A stretch of 64,000 nt of DNA, taken from assembly GCF_003987345.1 (NCBI RefSeq), contig NZ_PIPP01000003.1, positions 186,001 to 250,000 of the forward strand. The letters run 5' to 3'. Numbering within the stretch: position 1 is the first letter of the stretch; each line of letters starts with the position of its first letter. Positions 17,415-26,355 of the stretch are shown in pieces. Below the pieces are notes generated by a model, which ran no database searches, was not told the origin of the DNA, and worked only from the letters and a program-made list of their open reading frames with translations. The position numbers were made by a program, and so were the translations under genes. This DNA comes from Aliidiomarina shirensis (GTDB taxonomy: Bacteria > Pseudomonadota > Gammaproteobacteria > Enterobacterales > Alteromonadaceae).

Positions 17415-18686
17415 CTACAGATTCTGATCCGGTGTCGCCTCTACTTTATAAATTTCTAAGAGTTGCGCCCGCAACTGGGTATATTGCTCACGTGCGCTAC
17501 CCTGTAATTCAATCGTTTGATCACGATATTCAATAACCTGCGGCGTTACTTCGATATCCAGATTCTGGCCCATCTCGCTAAGTAGCTGGCGTTGATTATC
17601 CAGATTGCGATTGTTCTCAATAGCACCGCCTACGTTATACAGCGAAGTAGCCCCCAACACTATGGCGCCAATCTCACCGGCTGTTGACCCTGAGTTTTTC
17701 ATTAGCAAACCAGCACCTACTGCGGCGAGTAGTGCCGTGGCTTGCCTACGGCCGCGTTGTGCTTTTTCGCGGCGAATAGAAGCAGCAATGGGTAAGGTTT
17801 CGCGGTGATAATCGCTATAGCTCGAATCGCTTTGCTGATAGTAAGCCGCATAGTTATCTTGCAGCTCAGAGATAAAGTTTTGCTCTTCGGCCTGAATCAA
17901 ACGAATACGCTGTAGCATTGGATCTTCATCGGCTGGAAAGCCATTGATGCTGTACACCACGCCGTTCCGGGTTGATTTTTGCTCAAGGTAAGAACCCATC
18001 GTTTCTGGGCTATACATAGCCGCATAACGCAGCTCCGTTACCGCTTGAATATTTGCTTTCTGAGCTTCACTTTTCTCACGTAATAAATCATAAACGTAAT
18101 TGGCGATGCTGGTGAAAATCGGCTCATACGGGTTGTTACCACTATTGAATGCATCGCGGTAAAAGCCTTCGCTCACCTGATATTCGAAGGTTTGCGAACC
18201 CCAAAGCGCATTGGTGCCATCCATTACCCGCACACTGATGCTAATGGTTTCGGTATCAGAATGATTAATTTTTCCCAACACATATAGATCAGCTGAAGAG
18301 TTCGTGTCAGGTGTTACATCAATCGAGCCAAACGAATTCGTTTTGCTTAATGCATTTTTTGTATCTAGAGCAAAACGATTTGCTTCAAGACGACGAATTT
18401 GTGGCCAAATATCATCTTCTACCAATTGCTCGTAATCCACGTTGCCGTTTCTATCCAATGGCAAGCCCGGATCAAACACAGGTACTGCAACATTCAAATA
18501 AATATCGGAATTATAGGTGTAGTTACGTTGATTATTGCCCAACGTACCTGAACCAGAAGGGCCCGTCATGCTTGGTCCCACGTGGCGAACATCAGGGCCT
18601 GTTTGGCAGGCCGTTAACACGAAAGCAGTAATACCTAGTATTAGGAATTTACGAACTACCTGAACCATTGATTTAGAAAAATGCAT
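17415..18686 (-). CDS. Outer-membrane-type lipoprotein of the TolQ-vWA operon
   Basis: 423 residues. The signal peptide ends in a clear lipobox (FVLTACQTG, Cys near residue 27). The middle region (about 60-210), with DLYVLGKINHSDTETISISVRVMDG, resembles the alpha/beta domain of CsgG/LpoB/FlgO-type envelope lipoproteins, but no signature is decisive. Near residues 310-360 a Gly/Ala-rich stretch (ATALLAAVGAGLLM, GEIGAIVLGATSL) could insert in a membrane. GGGAGCGGG precedes the ATG. It lies 34 bases before the repeat-protein gene. Proposed role: outer-membrane partner of the cluster. Confidence 0.7.
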   Translation of the reverse strand: MHFSKSMVQVVRKFLILGITAFVLTACQTGPDVRHVGPSMTGPSGSGTLGNNQRNYTYNSDIYLNVAVPVFDPGLPLDRNGNVDYEQLVEDDIWPQIRRLEANRFALDTKNALSKTNSFGSIDVTPDTNSSADLYVLGKINHSDTETISISVRVMDGTNALWGSQTFEYQVSEGFYRDAFNSGNNPYEPIFTSIANYVYDLLREKSEAQKANIQAVTELRYAAMYSPETMGSYLEQKSTRNGVVYSINGFPADEDPMLQRIRLIQAEEQNFISELQDNYAAYYQQSDSSYSDYHRETLPIAASIRREKAQRGRRQATALLAAVGAGLLMKNSGSTAGEIGAIVLGATSLYNVGGAIENNRNLDNQRQLLSEMGQNLDIEVTPQVIEYRDQTIELQGSAREQYTQLRAQLLEIYKVEATPDQNL

Positions 18687-18717
18687 ACCCGCTCCCTACT
18701 CTTTATATCCGTTGCCG

Positions 18718-19314
18718 TTACTGGCAGCCGTAATCGTTTTTAAGTTTCTCAAAATGAGCCTTTTCGGATTCTGTTTTTGCTCCGGCCAAGCCTTGCTTAA
18801 TCGCATCACAAACGGTTGACGTGCCACCTTTGCCAGTTGCCCCGCTATGGTTGCGCGAAGCAGAAGCCGGGGGTGCCGTATCTTCAGTACTATCAAGTTC
18901 AAGGTCTTCTGGTATTTCACTAGCGAGCTCAGCACCATCGCCACCATCGATTAATCCAACACTACCCGCATTTACCATCCGCTCTTGCGCCGATTCGTTG
19001 GCTGCTGCACGACAAGCTTCATAGTTACCTACATTCGCCTCAATATTCGCATTTAGCAAGGTAACTCGTTCGGCTCGTGTAAGTTCTTGCTCAAAGAAAT
19101 TATCGAAAACCAAGTGTGAGCAATCCAAATAGAATACCGAGCTAACCGGAGCCATAGGCGCAGAAACGGCTGCGTTCTCTGTATTCTCCGCTTTTGGCTT
19201 CTCACTTTCTTCCCGCTCTAATGAAAAAGCAGGCAGCGAAATGCACAGAGCACCCATAACTAGCGCGGTTTGCGCCAGAATACTTAGGTTAACTTTCCGC
19301 TTAAATACGTTCAT
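18718..19314 (-). CDS. Secreted protein of unknown function, first gene of the TolQ-vWA operon
   Basis: 198 residues. A signal peptide (NLSILAQTALVMGALCISLPAFS) is followed by an acidic, Ala/Glu-rich, low-complexity region. Four cysteines remain in the mature part (LDCSHLVF, YEACRAA, STVCDAIK and the C-terminal YGCQ), which could form disulfides in the periplasm. No family recognised. An upstream TTG gives a longer frame, but the ATG at 19314 begins the signal peptide. A candidate promoter lies 64 bases upstream and the next gene follows after 31 bases. Confidence 0.6.
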   Translation of the reverse strand: MNVFKRKVNLSILAQTALVMGALCISLPAFSLEREESEKPKAENTENAAVSAPMAPVSSVFYLDCSHLVFDNFFEQELTRAERVTLLNANIEANVGNYEACRAAANESAQERMVNAGSVGLIDGGDGAELASEIPEDLELDSTEDTAPPASASRNHSGATGKGGTSTVCDAIKQGLAGAKTESEKAHFEKLKNDYGCQ

Positions 19315-19377
19315 ATTGATACCGCCATTCACGCTCAATCACTCACGCCAAATTGTTCGTAATTATCAAGCCTATAC

Positions 19378-19406
19378 TCTATATCCAAAATGAAGGTTTA
19401 CGCCAA
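19378..19406 (-). promoter_or_regulatory. Candidate sigma70 promoter of the TolQ-vWA operon
   Basis: On the minus strand TTGGCG (19401-19406) and TATAGA (19378-19383) are spaced by 17 bases, 64 bases before the ATG at 19314. It is the best -35/-10 pair seen in the AT-rich stretch, though other TATA-like hexamers occur nearby. Confidence 0.4.
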
Positions 19407-19591
19407 CTATATATTAAACTTCCACTTTTAGCAGTTACTATACCATTAGGTATTGAAATTATAATATGGTTCCCTTAACTGCCTACGTATCTATAAATGT
19501 AGCCTAAATTAGGGTTTCTTGCTCGAATTTACGCTTTCTAAGCCTTCGCCATTATTATCGTTCATAAAGCACTTTTCTAACGATCACCCAC

Positions 19592-19615
19592 AAAAAAACG
19601 CGCCTATCTGGCGCG
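19592..19615 (-). terminator. Intrinsic terminator of the suf operon
   Basis: On the minus strand CGCGCC, a 5-base loop and GGCGCG are followed by seven T residues, 97 bases past the sufE stop. Confidence 0.8.
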
Positions 19616-19711
19616 CCTATTCCCAACTCTTTTACCTACTTTTAAGTTTTCTCGGCAAGCGTATTTTCGTTACTATCCCTAATACCGTTAGAGAAAGTAC
19701 CGTTAGCAAAA

Positions 19712-20122
19712 TTAAGCCGCTTCGGCAGCAATCGCTTTAATTTTGCCTACAATAGCGCGCAAACCATTGCCACGAGTTGGCGATAAGTGATTCTCTAAAT
19801 CAATCGCCGCAAAATACCCATCAATATCAAACTCGGTAATTTCCTGCGGCTTTTTCTCGTTATACGCTGCCATTACCATGGCTAATAAGCCCCGAACAAT
19901 CATAGCATCGCTATCAACACGGAAGCTAAGCACGCCATTGTTCTCTTGTGTAATCATCCACACATCGCTCTGGCAACCTTTCACTTTCAATTCTGGCGCA
20001 CGTTCTTCTTCAGGTAACTTCGGTAATGCTTTACCAAGATCGATAATATACTGATACCGAGATTCCCAATCGTCGAGAAACTCAATATCTTCAATAATTT
20101 CGGTAGTGCTTGGTAAGTTCAT
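19712..20122 (-). CDS. sufE: SufE-family cysteine desulfurase sulfur acceptor
   Basis: 136 residues. SufE accepts persulfide sulfur from SufS and hands it to the SufBCD scaffold. The acceptor cysteine is visible in KVKGCQSDVWM (near residue 50), and the N-terminal WESRYQYIIDLGKALP and C-terminal LSPTRGNGLRAIV segments are typical. It is the last gene of the suf operon, followed by the hairpin at 19592-19615. It could equally be called CsdE, but its place after sufBCDS favours SufE. Confidence 0.93.
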   Translation of the reverse strand: MNLPSTTEIIEDIEFLDDWESRYQYIIDLGKALPKLPEEERAPELKVKGCQSDVWMITQENNGVLSFRVDSDAMIVRGLLAMVMAAYNEKKPQEITEFDIDGYFAAIDLENHLSPTRGNGLRAIVGKIKAIAAEAA

Positions 20123-20161
20123 GTTGTTCTCACGTTCAAAATTAGCGTTCTGCTTAAAATT

Positions 20162-20692
20162 CTAAAAAAATACGCCCGCTTCGAGTTGCGCTTCTTCGCT
20201 CATCATATCGCGCGACCAAGGTGGATCAAACACCAGCTCCACTTTCACGTCTTTCACATGCGGCACCATACCCACTCGATATTCCACATCGCCCACTAAC
20301 ACAGGGCCCATGCCACAGCCTGGTGCGGTGAGTGTCATATCAATAGTTACAACACCTTGCTCGGCATCAACCACTACTTTGTAGATCAAGCCAAGTGATA
20401 CAAGGTTAATCGGAATTTCAGGATCGTAAACCGTTTCCAGCGCTTCCCAAACTTGCGCTTCAGAAACCTTGCCATCTTCCGGTTCAGGGAAATTCAATAC
20501 GGTAGGCTTACGGCCAATAGCATCGGCATCGGTGCCATCAATACGCAACATATTGCCGCCCCAAGTTACGGTGTAGTTGCCACCGAGATCTTGCGTAATG
20601 TTTACGAATTCACCGCCAGGAATGATTTTCACTTCCCCAGTAGGCACACGGCGCGCTTTGCAATCGCGAGTGGTAGTAACAATCTTGTGCAT
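20162..20692 (-). CDS. sufT: SufT, Fe-S cluster maturation factor (DUF59/MIP18 family)
   Basis: 176 residues. The C-terminal two thirds is a MIP18/DUF59 domain: ALETVYDPEIPINLVSLGLIY, TLTAPGCGMGPV and FDPPWSRDMMSEEA, where the Cys in APGCG is conserved. The first 70 residues are the extra segment seen in SufT rather than in plain DUF59 proteins. SufT assists cluster delivery to target enzymes in the cytoplasm. TAAGG precedes the ATG. It lies between the SufA-type carrier and SufE, an order common in Suf operons of other Gammaproteobacteria. Confidence 0.9.
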   Translation of the reverse strand: MHKIVTTTRDCKARRVPTGEVKIIPGGEFVNITQDLGGNYTVTWGGNMLRIDGTDADAIGRKPTVLNFPEPEDGKVSEAQVWEALETVYDPEIPINLVSLGLIYKVVVDAEQGVVTIDMTLTAPGCGMGPVLVGDVEYRVGMVPHVKDVKVELVFDPPWSRDMMSEEAQLEAGVFF

Positions 20693-20708
20693 ATTTGCCT
20701 TACAGAAG

Positions 20709-21065
20709 TTAACTTACGCTGAAACTTTCGCCGCAGCCGCAGGCATCAACAACGTTAGGGTTATTAAATTTAAGAATACCGTTAATACCTTCTTTCACGT
20801 AATCAAGCTCGGTATTTCGCAACATTGGAACCGCTGATTTCGCCACCGCGAGCGTGAGCTTTTCGTTCACTTCAACAACTTCATCGCCTTCTTCCGGTAC
20901 ATCAGCTAGATCAACAACATAAGCATAACCCGTGCAACCGCTGGGCTTGGTAGATAAACGGATTATCTTTTCCGGTGTTGCCGCAATTTTTGCCTCAAAG
21001 TGCTTAGTGGCACTTGGGGTTACGGTAATCACACGAGATTCAGGAACAAAACTTTCAACTGACAT
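20709..21065 (-). CDS. sufA: A-type Fe-S carrier (SufA/HesB family)
   Basis: 118 residues. The three cluster-binding cysteines of the A-type family are present: KPSGCTGYAYVV and, near the C-terminus, DACGCGESFSV. Such carriers receive clusters from SufBCD and transfer them to apo-proteins. A TTG six codons upstream would overlap sufS; AAAGGAG six bases before the ATG at 21065 fixes the start. It could be annotated IscA or ErpA by similarity alone; the operon supports SufA. Confidence 0.9.
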   Translation of the reverse strand: MSVESFVPESRVITVTPSATKHFEAKIAATPEKIIRLSTKPSGCTGYAYVVDLADVPEEGDEVVEVNEKLTLAVAKSAVPMLRNTELDYVKEGINGILKFNNPNVVDACGCGESFSVS

Positions 21066-21075
21066 AGCAACTCCT

Positions 21076-22299
21076 TTAAGCAAGCATCATTTGGGCTTTT
21101 TTCAACCCAACAAACAACTGCTCAACTTCTTCGAGTGTATTATAAATACTAAATGAAGCCCGCGCAGTACCTGGTACACCAAGCCGTTCCATTAATGGTT
21201 GGGCGCAGTGATCACCAGTGCGAATAGCAATACCTTGGCGATCAAGCAAGAAACCAACATCGGCGGGGTGTGAACCTTCAAGAACAAAGCTATACACACC
21301 AATTTTATCTTTGGCATTCCCTACGAGGCGTAAACCTTCAATGCCACCGCCCAACTCAACAGCTCGCTGCAACAACGCTTTCTCGTGCGCTTGCACCGCG
21401 CTCATATCTAACTGTTGGAACCAACGAATAGCCGCGGCTAAACCAATCACACCGGCAATATTGGGCGTGCCCGCTTCTAAACGATTCGGCAGCGCACCCC
21501 AAGTAGCATCTTGGTAGCTTACTGAAGCTATCATTTCGCCGCCGGTTAACCATACTGGCCAATCTTCCAGCACTGCCTGCTTGCCCCAAAGTACGCCTAC
21601 GCCTGTTGGCCCGAATACTTTGTGGCCGGAAAACACGTAGAAATCGCAATCAATGGCCTGCACATCAACATTTCCGTGAGCAATGCCTTGCGCGCCATCA
21701 ATGAGAACGAGCGCGTTTGGCGAATGCGTGCGCACCTGACGAATTAAATCAACAATCGGGTTCACCGTGCCAAGAGCATTCGAAATATGCGGCATGGCCA
21801 CAAACACCGTATTTTTACTCAGCAGCTGCGTAAAGGCTTCACGATCTAACGTACCGTTATCATCAATTGGCGCAACATGCAGTGTTGCACCACTGATTTT
21901 ACAAGCTTGCTGCCACGTAACTAAATTCGCATGGTGTTCAAGCTCGGTAACCACCACTTCATCGCCTGCTTTTAAGCGCTGCGCCATGCCTTTACTAACA
22001 ATATTAATGCCTTCGGTAGTACCGCTAGTCCAAATCACTTCTTCACGGGCGTTGGCGTTAATAAAATTCGCCATAACTGTACGCGAATCTTCATACAAGC
22101 GGGTAGCTTCATCACTTAAAAAGTGGGCACCACGATGCACATTAGAGTTACTTTGGCTGTAATAATTCACCAACGCATCAATCACCGCTTGCGGCTTTTG
22201 CGTCGTAGCTGCGTTATCGAGATAAACCAAAGGCTTACCGTGCACTTCACGGCTTAAAATCGGAAACTCTTGGCGTAACGCTTGAACATCTAAGCTCAT
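21076..22299 (-). CDS. sufS: Cysteine desulfurase SufS
   Basis: 407 residues, a class V aminotransferase-fold PLP enzyme of the SufS/CsdA group that takes sulfur from cysteine. Visible features are YLDNAATTQKP, the PLP-binding Lys in VFSGHKVFGPTG and the persulfide-forming Cys in RTGDHCAQPLM near residue 363. Length matches the family (about 405). The ATG overlaps the sufD stop (ATGA), indicating translational coupling. Its partner SufE is encoded at the end of the operon. Confidence 0.95.
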   Translation of the reverse strand: MSLDVQALRQEFPILSREVHGKPLVYLDNAATTQKPQAVIDALVNYYSQSNSNVHRGAHFLSDEATRLYEDSRTVMANFINANAREEVIWTSGTTEGINIVSKGMAQRLKAGDEVVVTELEHHANLVTWQQACKISGATLHVAPIDDNGTLDREAFTQLLSKNTVFVAMPHISNALGTVNPIVDLIRQVRTHSPNALVLIDGAQGIAHGNVDVQAIDCDFYVFSGHKVFGPTGVGVLWGKQAVLEDWPVWLTGGEMIASVSYQDATWGALPNRLEAGTPNIAGVIGLAAAIRWFQQLDMSAVQAHEKALLQRAVELGGGIEGLRLVGNAKDKIGVYSFVLEGSHPADVGFLLDRQGIAIRTGDHCAQPLMERLGVPGTARASFSIYNTLEEVEQLFVGLKKAQMMLA

Positions 22300-23564
22300 T
22301 TTGTCTCCATGGCACTGAAACGCTCACGCAACAACGGCTGTAACCATTCTGATAATGCCTTATTCGGCATTTGGTTTACCAGTTCTTGCACAAAGCCAAA
22401 GTTCAACATCACTAATGCTTGGCTACGTGGAATGCCACGAGTTTGCAGATAATAAAGTTCTTTTTCAGCTATTTCAGCCACCGTTGCACCGTGCGCACAC
22501 TGCACGTCGTCGGCATAAATTTCTAGCTCTGGCTTGGTATTAATTTGGCCACCGCGCGATAACAACAAGTTGCGGTTGTTCAGCTCCGCCAGTGTTTTTT
22601 GCGCATCACGATGAATATGAATACGGCCATTAAATACAGCTTTCGCTTTATCGCCAACAATACCACGGGCATTTTCTTCGCTGGTGCCGTTAGGCTTCGC
22701 GTGCTCAATGGTAGTGTGAAGATCGAAATGCTCTTTTGGCGCCAGCAAGTAAATACAATTCATTTTCGCAAACGCATGTTCAGCGGCATGAATCACATCA
22801 GTATCAATACGCGTTAAGCGGCTACCATAGCCCACAATCGTGCTATTCAAACGTGAACTTTCGCCCATTTTAAAATGGCTGCCACCCATGTGAATGGCTT
22901 CTTGGCCGTGCATGGCAAAACGATAGTGCTCTAATTTACTCTCGCTACCGAGCACATACTCAGCATATGCCGTATTCATGCTATGGCCATTGCCTGCACC
23001 ATGCTCGATAACGGTAACTTTCGCGTTATCACCCACGTTCACAAGCACACGGTGATGCGATTCCACGCCATCGGTAACAAAGTTCACGATACGGATAGGC
23101 TGTTGAACATCAGCGCCAGCGGCAACATCAATAACCACACCTTGCTCAGCTAAAACATCGTTCACCAACCCAAATAAATGGTGCGCAGGCTTTGCCTGGT
23201 TAAATAGTTCACTAATCCGCCCTTGTTGCTCGGCATTCACGCCGTGCAATTGGGTAACAGTAACGCCGGCAGACAAGGTTAACATACTAAAATCGGTAAC
23301 CGGCTGACCATCTACAAACACCAAATCAAGGCTGTTTAAGCCTGCAATAGCCGGAGCTTCGGCATTCGCAACGCTTGCGCTGTTGCCTGCTTGCTTAAGT
23401 TCTAATTCCGCCACTTCATGCAGCGATGTATACCGCCATGCTTCAGTGCGGCGCGTAGGCCAGGCTTGCTCGCGTAACGTTGCTAGTGCAGTTTGCCGAA
23501 CAGGGCTCAGCCAATCGTTAACCGTGCTGGCACGATCAAGAACGTTTGCTAACCACTGGCTCAT
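22296..23564 (-). CDS. sufD: SufD, Fe-S cluster scaffold subunit
   Basis: 422 residues. SufD is the non-ATPase partner of SufB in the SufBC2D scaffold. Typical features are the N-terminal helical region with WRYTSLHEVAEL, the beta-helix core, the conserved HMGGSHF and the C-terminal AHGATVAEIAEKELYYLQTRGI with the functional His. ATGA overlaps couple it to sufC upstream and sufS downstream. Length is normal for the family. Confidence 0.94.
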   Translation of the reverse strand: MSQWLANVLDRASTVNDWLSPVRQTALATLREQAWPTRRTEAWRYTSLHEVAELELKQAGNSASVANAEAPAIAGLNSLDLVFVDGQPVTDFSMLTLSAGVTVTQLHGVNAEQQGRISELFNQAKPAHHLFGLVNDVLAEQGVVIDVAAGADVQQPIRIVNFVTDGVESHHRVLVNVGDNAKVTVIEHGAGNGHSMNTAYAEYVLGSESKLEHYRFAMHGQEAIHMGGSHFKMGESSRLNSTIVGYGSRLTRIDTDVIHAAEHAFAKMNCIYLLAPKEHFDLHTTIEHAKPNGTSEENARGIVGDKAKAVFNGRIHIHRDAQKTLAELNNRNLLLSRGGQINTKPELEIYADDVQCAHGATVAEIAEKELYYLQTRGIPRSQALVMLNFGFVQELVNQMPNKALSEWLQPLLRERFSAMETK

Positions 23565-24322
23565 GCACTTGCCTCCTCATGGCCTTCAAGCCACGCATAA
23601 CCAGAGGTTTCAACTTCTTTTGCTAACTCAGGGCCGCCACTTTTCACAATTTTGCCATCGGCAAGAATGTGCACAAAATCAGGCTGAATGTAATCAAGCA
23701 AGCGTTGGTAATGGGTTACAACAATAAAGCTGCGCTTGCCATCACGTTGGCTGTTTACGCCATCGGCCACTACTTTCAATGCGTCAATATCAAGGCCGGA
23801 ATCTGATTCATCAAGAATACAAAGTTTCGGCTGTAACAAAATCATCTGCATAATTTCGTTACGTTTTTTCTCACCGCCAGAAAAGCCTTCGTTCACGCCA
23901 CGCTTCAAGAAATCGAGCGGCAGGTTTACTTGTTTGCACGCTGCTTTCGCAGTTTTCAGAAACTCAGCGGCCGAAAGTGGCTCTTCGCCACGCTCTTTAC
24001 GTGCCGCATTTACGCTTTCCTTCATAAATTCCATATTGCTTACGCCAGGAATTTCCACCGGATACTGGAATGCCAAAAAGATACCGGCGCGCGCGCGTTC
24101 ATCTACTTCCATTTCGAGTAGATCTTGCTTTTCAAATTCAACACTTCCGCTTTCTACTTCATAGCCTTCGCGGCCCGATAACACATAACCTAGCGTACTC
24201 TTACCGGCGCCATTGGGGCCCATGATCGCATGCACTTCACCTGGGTTGATAGTGAGATTAAGCCCTTTAATAATGGTTTTCTCTTCAACACTGGCCTGCA
24301 AATCTTTAATGGTTAACATCAT
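23561..24322 (-). CDS. sufC: SufC, Fe-S assembly ATPase
   Basis: 253 residues, an ABC-type ATPase subunit of SufBC2D. Walker A is GPNGAGKSTLG, the signature is GFSGGEKKRNEIMQ, and Walker B with the catalytic Glu is LCILDESDSGLD, where DESDSGLD is characteristic of SufC. It powers the structural changes of the scaffold. The ATG abuts the sufB stop and the end overlaps sufD by four bases. Confidence 0.96.
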   Translation of the reverse strand: MMLTIKDLQASVEEKTIIKGLNLTINPGEVHAIMGPNGAGKSTLGYVLSGREGYEVESGSVEFEKQDLLEMEVDERARAGIFLAFQYPVEIPGVSNMEFMKESVNAARKERGEEPLSAAEFLKTAKAACKQVNLPLDFLKRGVNEGFSGGEKKRNEIMQMILLQPKLCILDESDSGLDIDALKVVADGVNSQRDGKRSFIVVTHYQRLLDYIQPDFVHILADGKIVKSGGPELAKEVETSGYAWLEGHEEASA

Positions 24323-25759
24323 TTACCCCACTGAACCTTCAAGACTAATTTCAAGTAATTTGCCCGCTTCTACTGCGAACTCCATCGGTAACTCTTTAAA
24401 TACTTCTTTACAGAACCCGTTCACAATCATCGATACCGCTTTCTCCGTATCAAGACCACGTTGCTGGCAAAGGAACAGCTGATCATCACTTACTTTCGAA
24501 GTGGTAGCCTCGTGCTCAACAATGGCTGAAGGGTTCGAGCTTTCAATATACGGGAAGGTGTGTGCCGCCGATTTATCACCAATCAACAACGAATCACACT
24601 CGGTGAAGTTACGTGCGCCATCGGCTTTCGGGCCCATTTTCACCAAACCGCGGTAAGCATTGCTGCTATTACCTGCAGAAATACCTTTCGAAATAATGGT
24701 CGATTTCGTGTTCTTACCAAGGTGAATCATCTTCGTACCGGTATCCGCTTGTTGGCGGCCACGGGTTAAGGCAACAGAATAGAACTCACCTACGCTGTTA
24801 TCGCCACGCAAGATGCAGCTTGGGTATTTCCAAGTAATCGCCGAGCCGGTTTCAACTTGGGTCCAGGAAATTTTAGCGTTGGTTTCGCAGATACCGCGCT
24901 TGGTCACAAAGTTATAAATACCGCCTTTACCGTTCTCATCACCCGGATACCAGTTCTGCACGGTGCTGTATTTGATTTCGGCATTATCCAGCGCTACTAA
25001 TTCAACCACTGCCGCGTGCAGCTGGTTTTCATCGCGCTGAGGCGCAGTACAGCCTTCGAGGTAACTTACGTGGCTACCTTCTTCGGCGATAATCAGGGTG
25101 CGTTCAAACTGCCCGGTGTTTAATTCGTTGATACGGAAATAGGTAGAAAGCTCCATTGGGCAACGCACGCCCTTTGGAATATAAACAAATGAACCATCGG
25201 TAAATACGGCACTATTTAATGCAGCGAAGAAGTTATCGCTCCGCGGCACCACGCTACCAATGTACTTTTTAACTAAATCAGGGTATTTCTTGATGGCTTC
25301 AGAAATCGGGCAGAAGATAACGCCCGCTTCTTCAAGCTTAGCTCTGAAAGTGGTTACTACCGATACCGAATCGAATACCGCATCTACCGCTACACCCGCA
25401 AGCATCTCTTGCTCGTGCAGTGGAATGCCCAGTTTTTCATAGGTGCGCAGTAATTCAGGATCTACTTCTGCCAGCGATTGCGGCTTATCTTTCATGCTTT
25501 TCGGTGCCGAGTAGTAAGAAATTGATTGGTAATCAACTTTCTCATAGCCCAAATGTGCCCAATCAGGCTCTTTCATTTTTTGCCACGAACGAAACGCCTG
25601 TAAACGCCAATCTAGCATCCACTCTGGCTCTTCTTTCATCGCGGAAATACGACGAATAACGGATTCATCCAAACCGATGGGGAAAGTATCTGATTCAATC
25701 GCAGAAACGAAGCCAGCATCGTATTTACGCGCTAGAGCTTGATCGATTTGTTCACTCAT
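24323..25759 (-). CDS. sufB: SufB, Fe-S cluster scaffold subunit
   Basis: 478 residues, first gene of the operon. SufB carries the nascent cluster. The conserved core includes [41 protein letters not shown] and the C-terminal [10 protein letters not shown] and [10 protein letters not shown]. Length matches proteobacterial SufB (about 480-495). An AGAGGTAACAGG ribosome site precedes the ATG. The promoter 76-105 bases... upstream carries an IscR type-1-like site, listed separately. No iscR gene is in the window. Confidence 0.95.
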   Translation of the reverse strand: MSEQIDQALARKYDAGFVSAIESDTFPIGLDESVIRRISAMKEEPEWMLDWRLQAFRSWQKMKEPDWAHLGYEKVDYQSISYYSAPKSMKDKPQSLAEVDPELLRTYEKLGIPLHEQEMLAGVAVDAVFDSVSVVTTFRAKLEEAGVIFCPISEAIKKYPDLVKKYIGSVVPRSDNFFAALNSAVFTDGSFVYIPKGVRCPMELSTYFRINELNTGQFERTLIIAEEGSHVSYLEGCTAPQRDENQLHAAVVELVALDNAEIKYSTVQNWYPGDENGKGGIYNFVTKRGICETNAKISWTQVETGSAITWKYPSCILRGDNSVGEFYSVALTRGRQQADTGTKMIHLGKNTKSTIISKGISAGNSSNAYRGLVKMGPKADGARNFTECDSLLIGDKSAAHTFPYIESSNPSAIVEHEATTSKVSDDQLFLCQQRGLDTEKAVSMIVNGFCKEVFKELPMEFAVEAGKLLEISLEGSVG

Positions 25760-25811
25760 CCTGTTACCTCTTGTTCAAACCATGATGTTCATACCATCTT
25801 GAATACCCGTA

Positions 25812-25844
25812 ATTATACATTTCCCGACTAAATCACTCAAGTAT
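25812..25844 (-). promoter_or_regulatory. suf promoter overlapped by an IscR type-1-like site
   Basis: On the minus strand TTGAGT (25835-25840) and a perfect TATAAT (25812-25817) are 17 bases apart. The 25 bases at 25820-25844 read ATACTTGAGT.GATTT.AGTCGGGAAA and match the IscR type-1 consensus (ATASYYGACTRWWWYAGTCRRSTAT) at 22 positions. The site covers the -35 and most of the spacer, so a bound repressor would block RNA polymerase. Repression by holo-IscR when clusters are plentiful is inferred. Confidence 0.7.
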
Positions 25845-25957
25845 TAAGGGCAAAACAGTTCAAACAAAAAGCACGCTTCAGGGTGATTTTGCTGGCCAAC
25901 TTGTAACCAAACGGAAATAGCGCTATTTTTTGATCAAAGCGTTAGGAGTACAAGACT

Positions 25958-26275
25958 ATGATTCGCACCGTACCAGATACATTTTCGAGCTTTAAAGCGT
26001 TCTATCCGTATTACCTACAAGAACATAAAAATCGTACCAGCAGGCGCTTACATGTTATTGGCAGCTTGTTAGTGTTAGCTATTATTGTTACGGCGATTAT
26101 CACAAGCACTTGGATGTTACTGTGGTTAGTACCGGTGGTAGGTTATGGCTTTGCTTGGGTGGGGCACTTTTTCTTCGAAAAGAACAAGCCCGCTACGTTT
26201 AAACACCCGCTTTACAGCCTAATGGGCGATTGGGTAATGCTAAAAGATGTGCTTACCGGAAGGCTTCCTTGGTAA
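25958..26275 (+). CDS. Mpo1/DUF962-family small membrane protein
   Basis: 105 residues. The family pattern is clear: YLQEHKNRTSRRLHVIG near the N-terminus (conserved His residues), two hydrophobic helices (about 35-70), then GHFFFEKNKPATFKHPLYSL and a final GDWVMLKDVLTG. The yeast relative Mpo1 is an iron-dependent dioxygenase of 2-hydroxy fatty acids; whether bacterial members share this activity is not established here. It is divergent from sufB and ends in a terminator. Confidence 0.85.
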   Translation: MIRTVPDTFSSFKAFYPYYLQEHKNRTSRRLHVIGSLLVLAIIVTAIITSTWMLLWLVPVVGYGFAWVGHFFFEKNKPATFKHPLYSLMGDWVMLKDVLTGRLPW

Positions 26276-26311
26276 ACAAGCCGAGTAAACAAAACGGTTT
26301 CATTCAGCCAT

Positions 26312-26340
26312 AAAAAAACGCGCCAGAAGGCGCGTTTTTT
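26312..26340. terminator. Bidirectional intrinsic terminator
   Basis: AAAAAAACGCGCC, a 4-base loop and GGCGCGTTTTTT: a GC-rich 6-bp core with A and T tails. It serves both the Mpo1-like gene and the convergent cold-shock gene. Confidence 0.92.
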
Positions 26341-26355
26341 AGTGAGCTATGTAAA

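Larger units (their letters stand above)
19315..19711. other. Intergenic region between the TolQ-vWA operon and sufE
   Basis: 397 bases. The left part is AT-rich and holds the candidate promoter of the TolQ-vWA operon; the right part holds the terminator hairpin of the suf operon. A 73-codon frame on the plus strand crosses the hairpin and lacks a ribosome site, so it was not called. Confidence 0.65.

Noticed and set aside
19519-19740. 73-codon plus-strand frame in the intergenic region
   Set aside because: Crosses the suf terminator hairpin and runs into sufE; no ribosome site.
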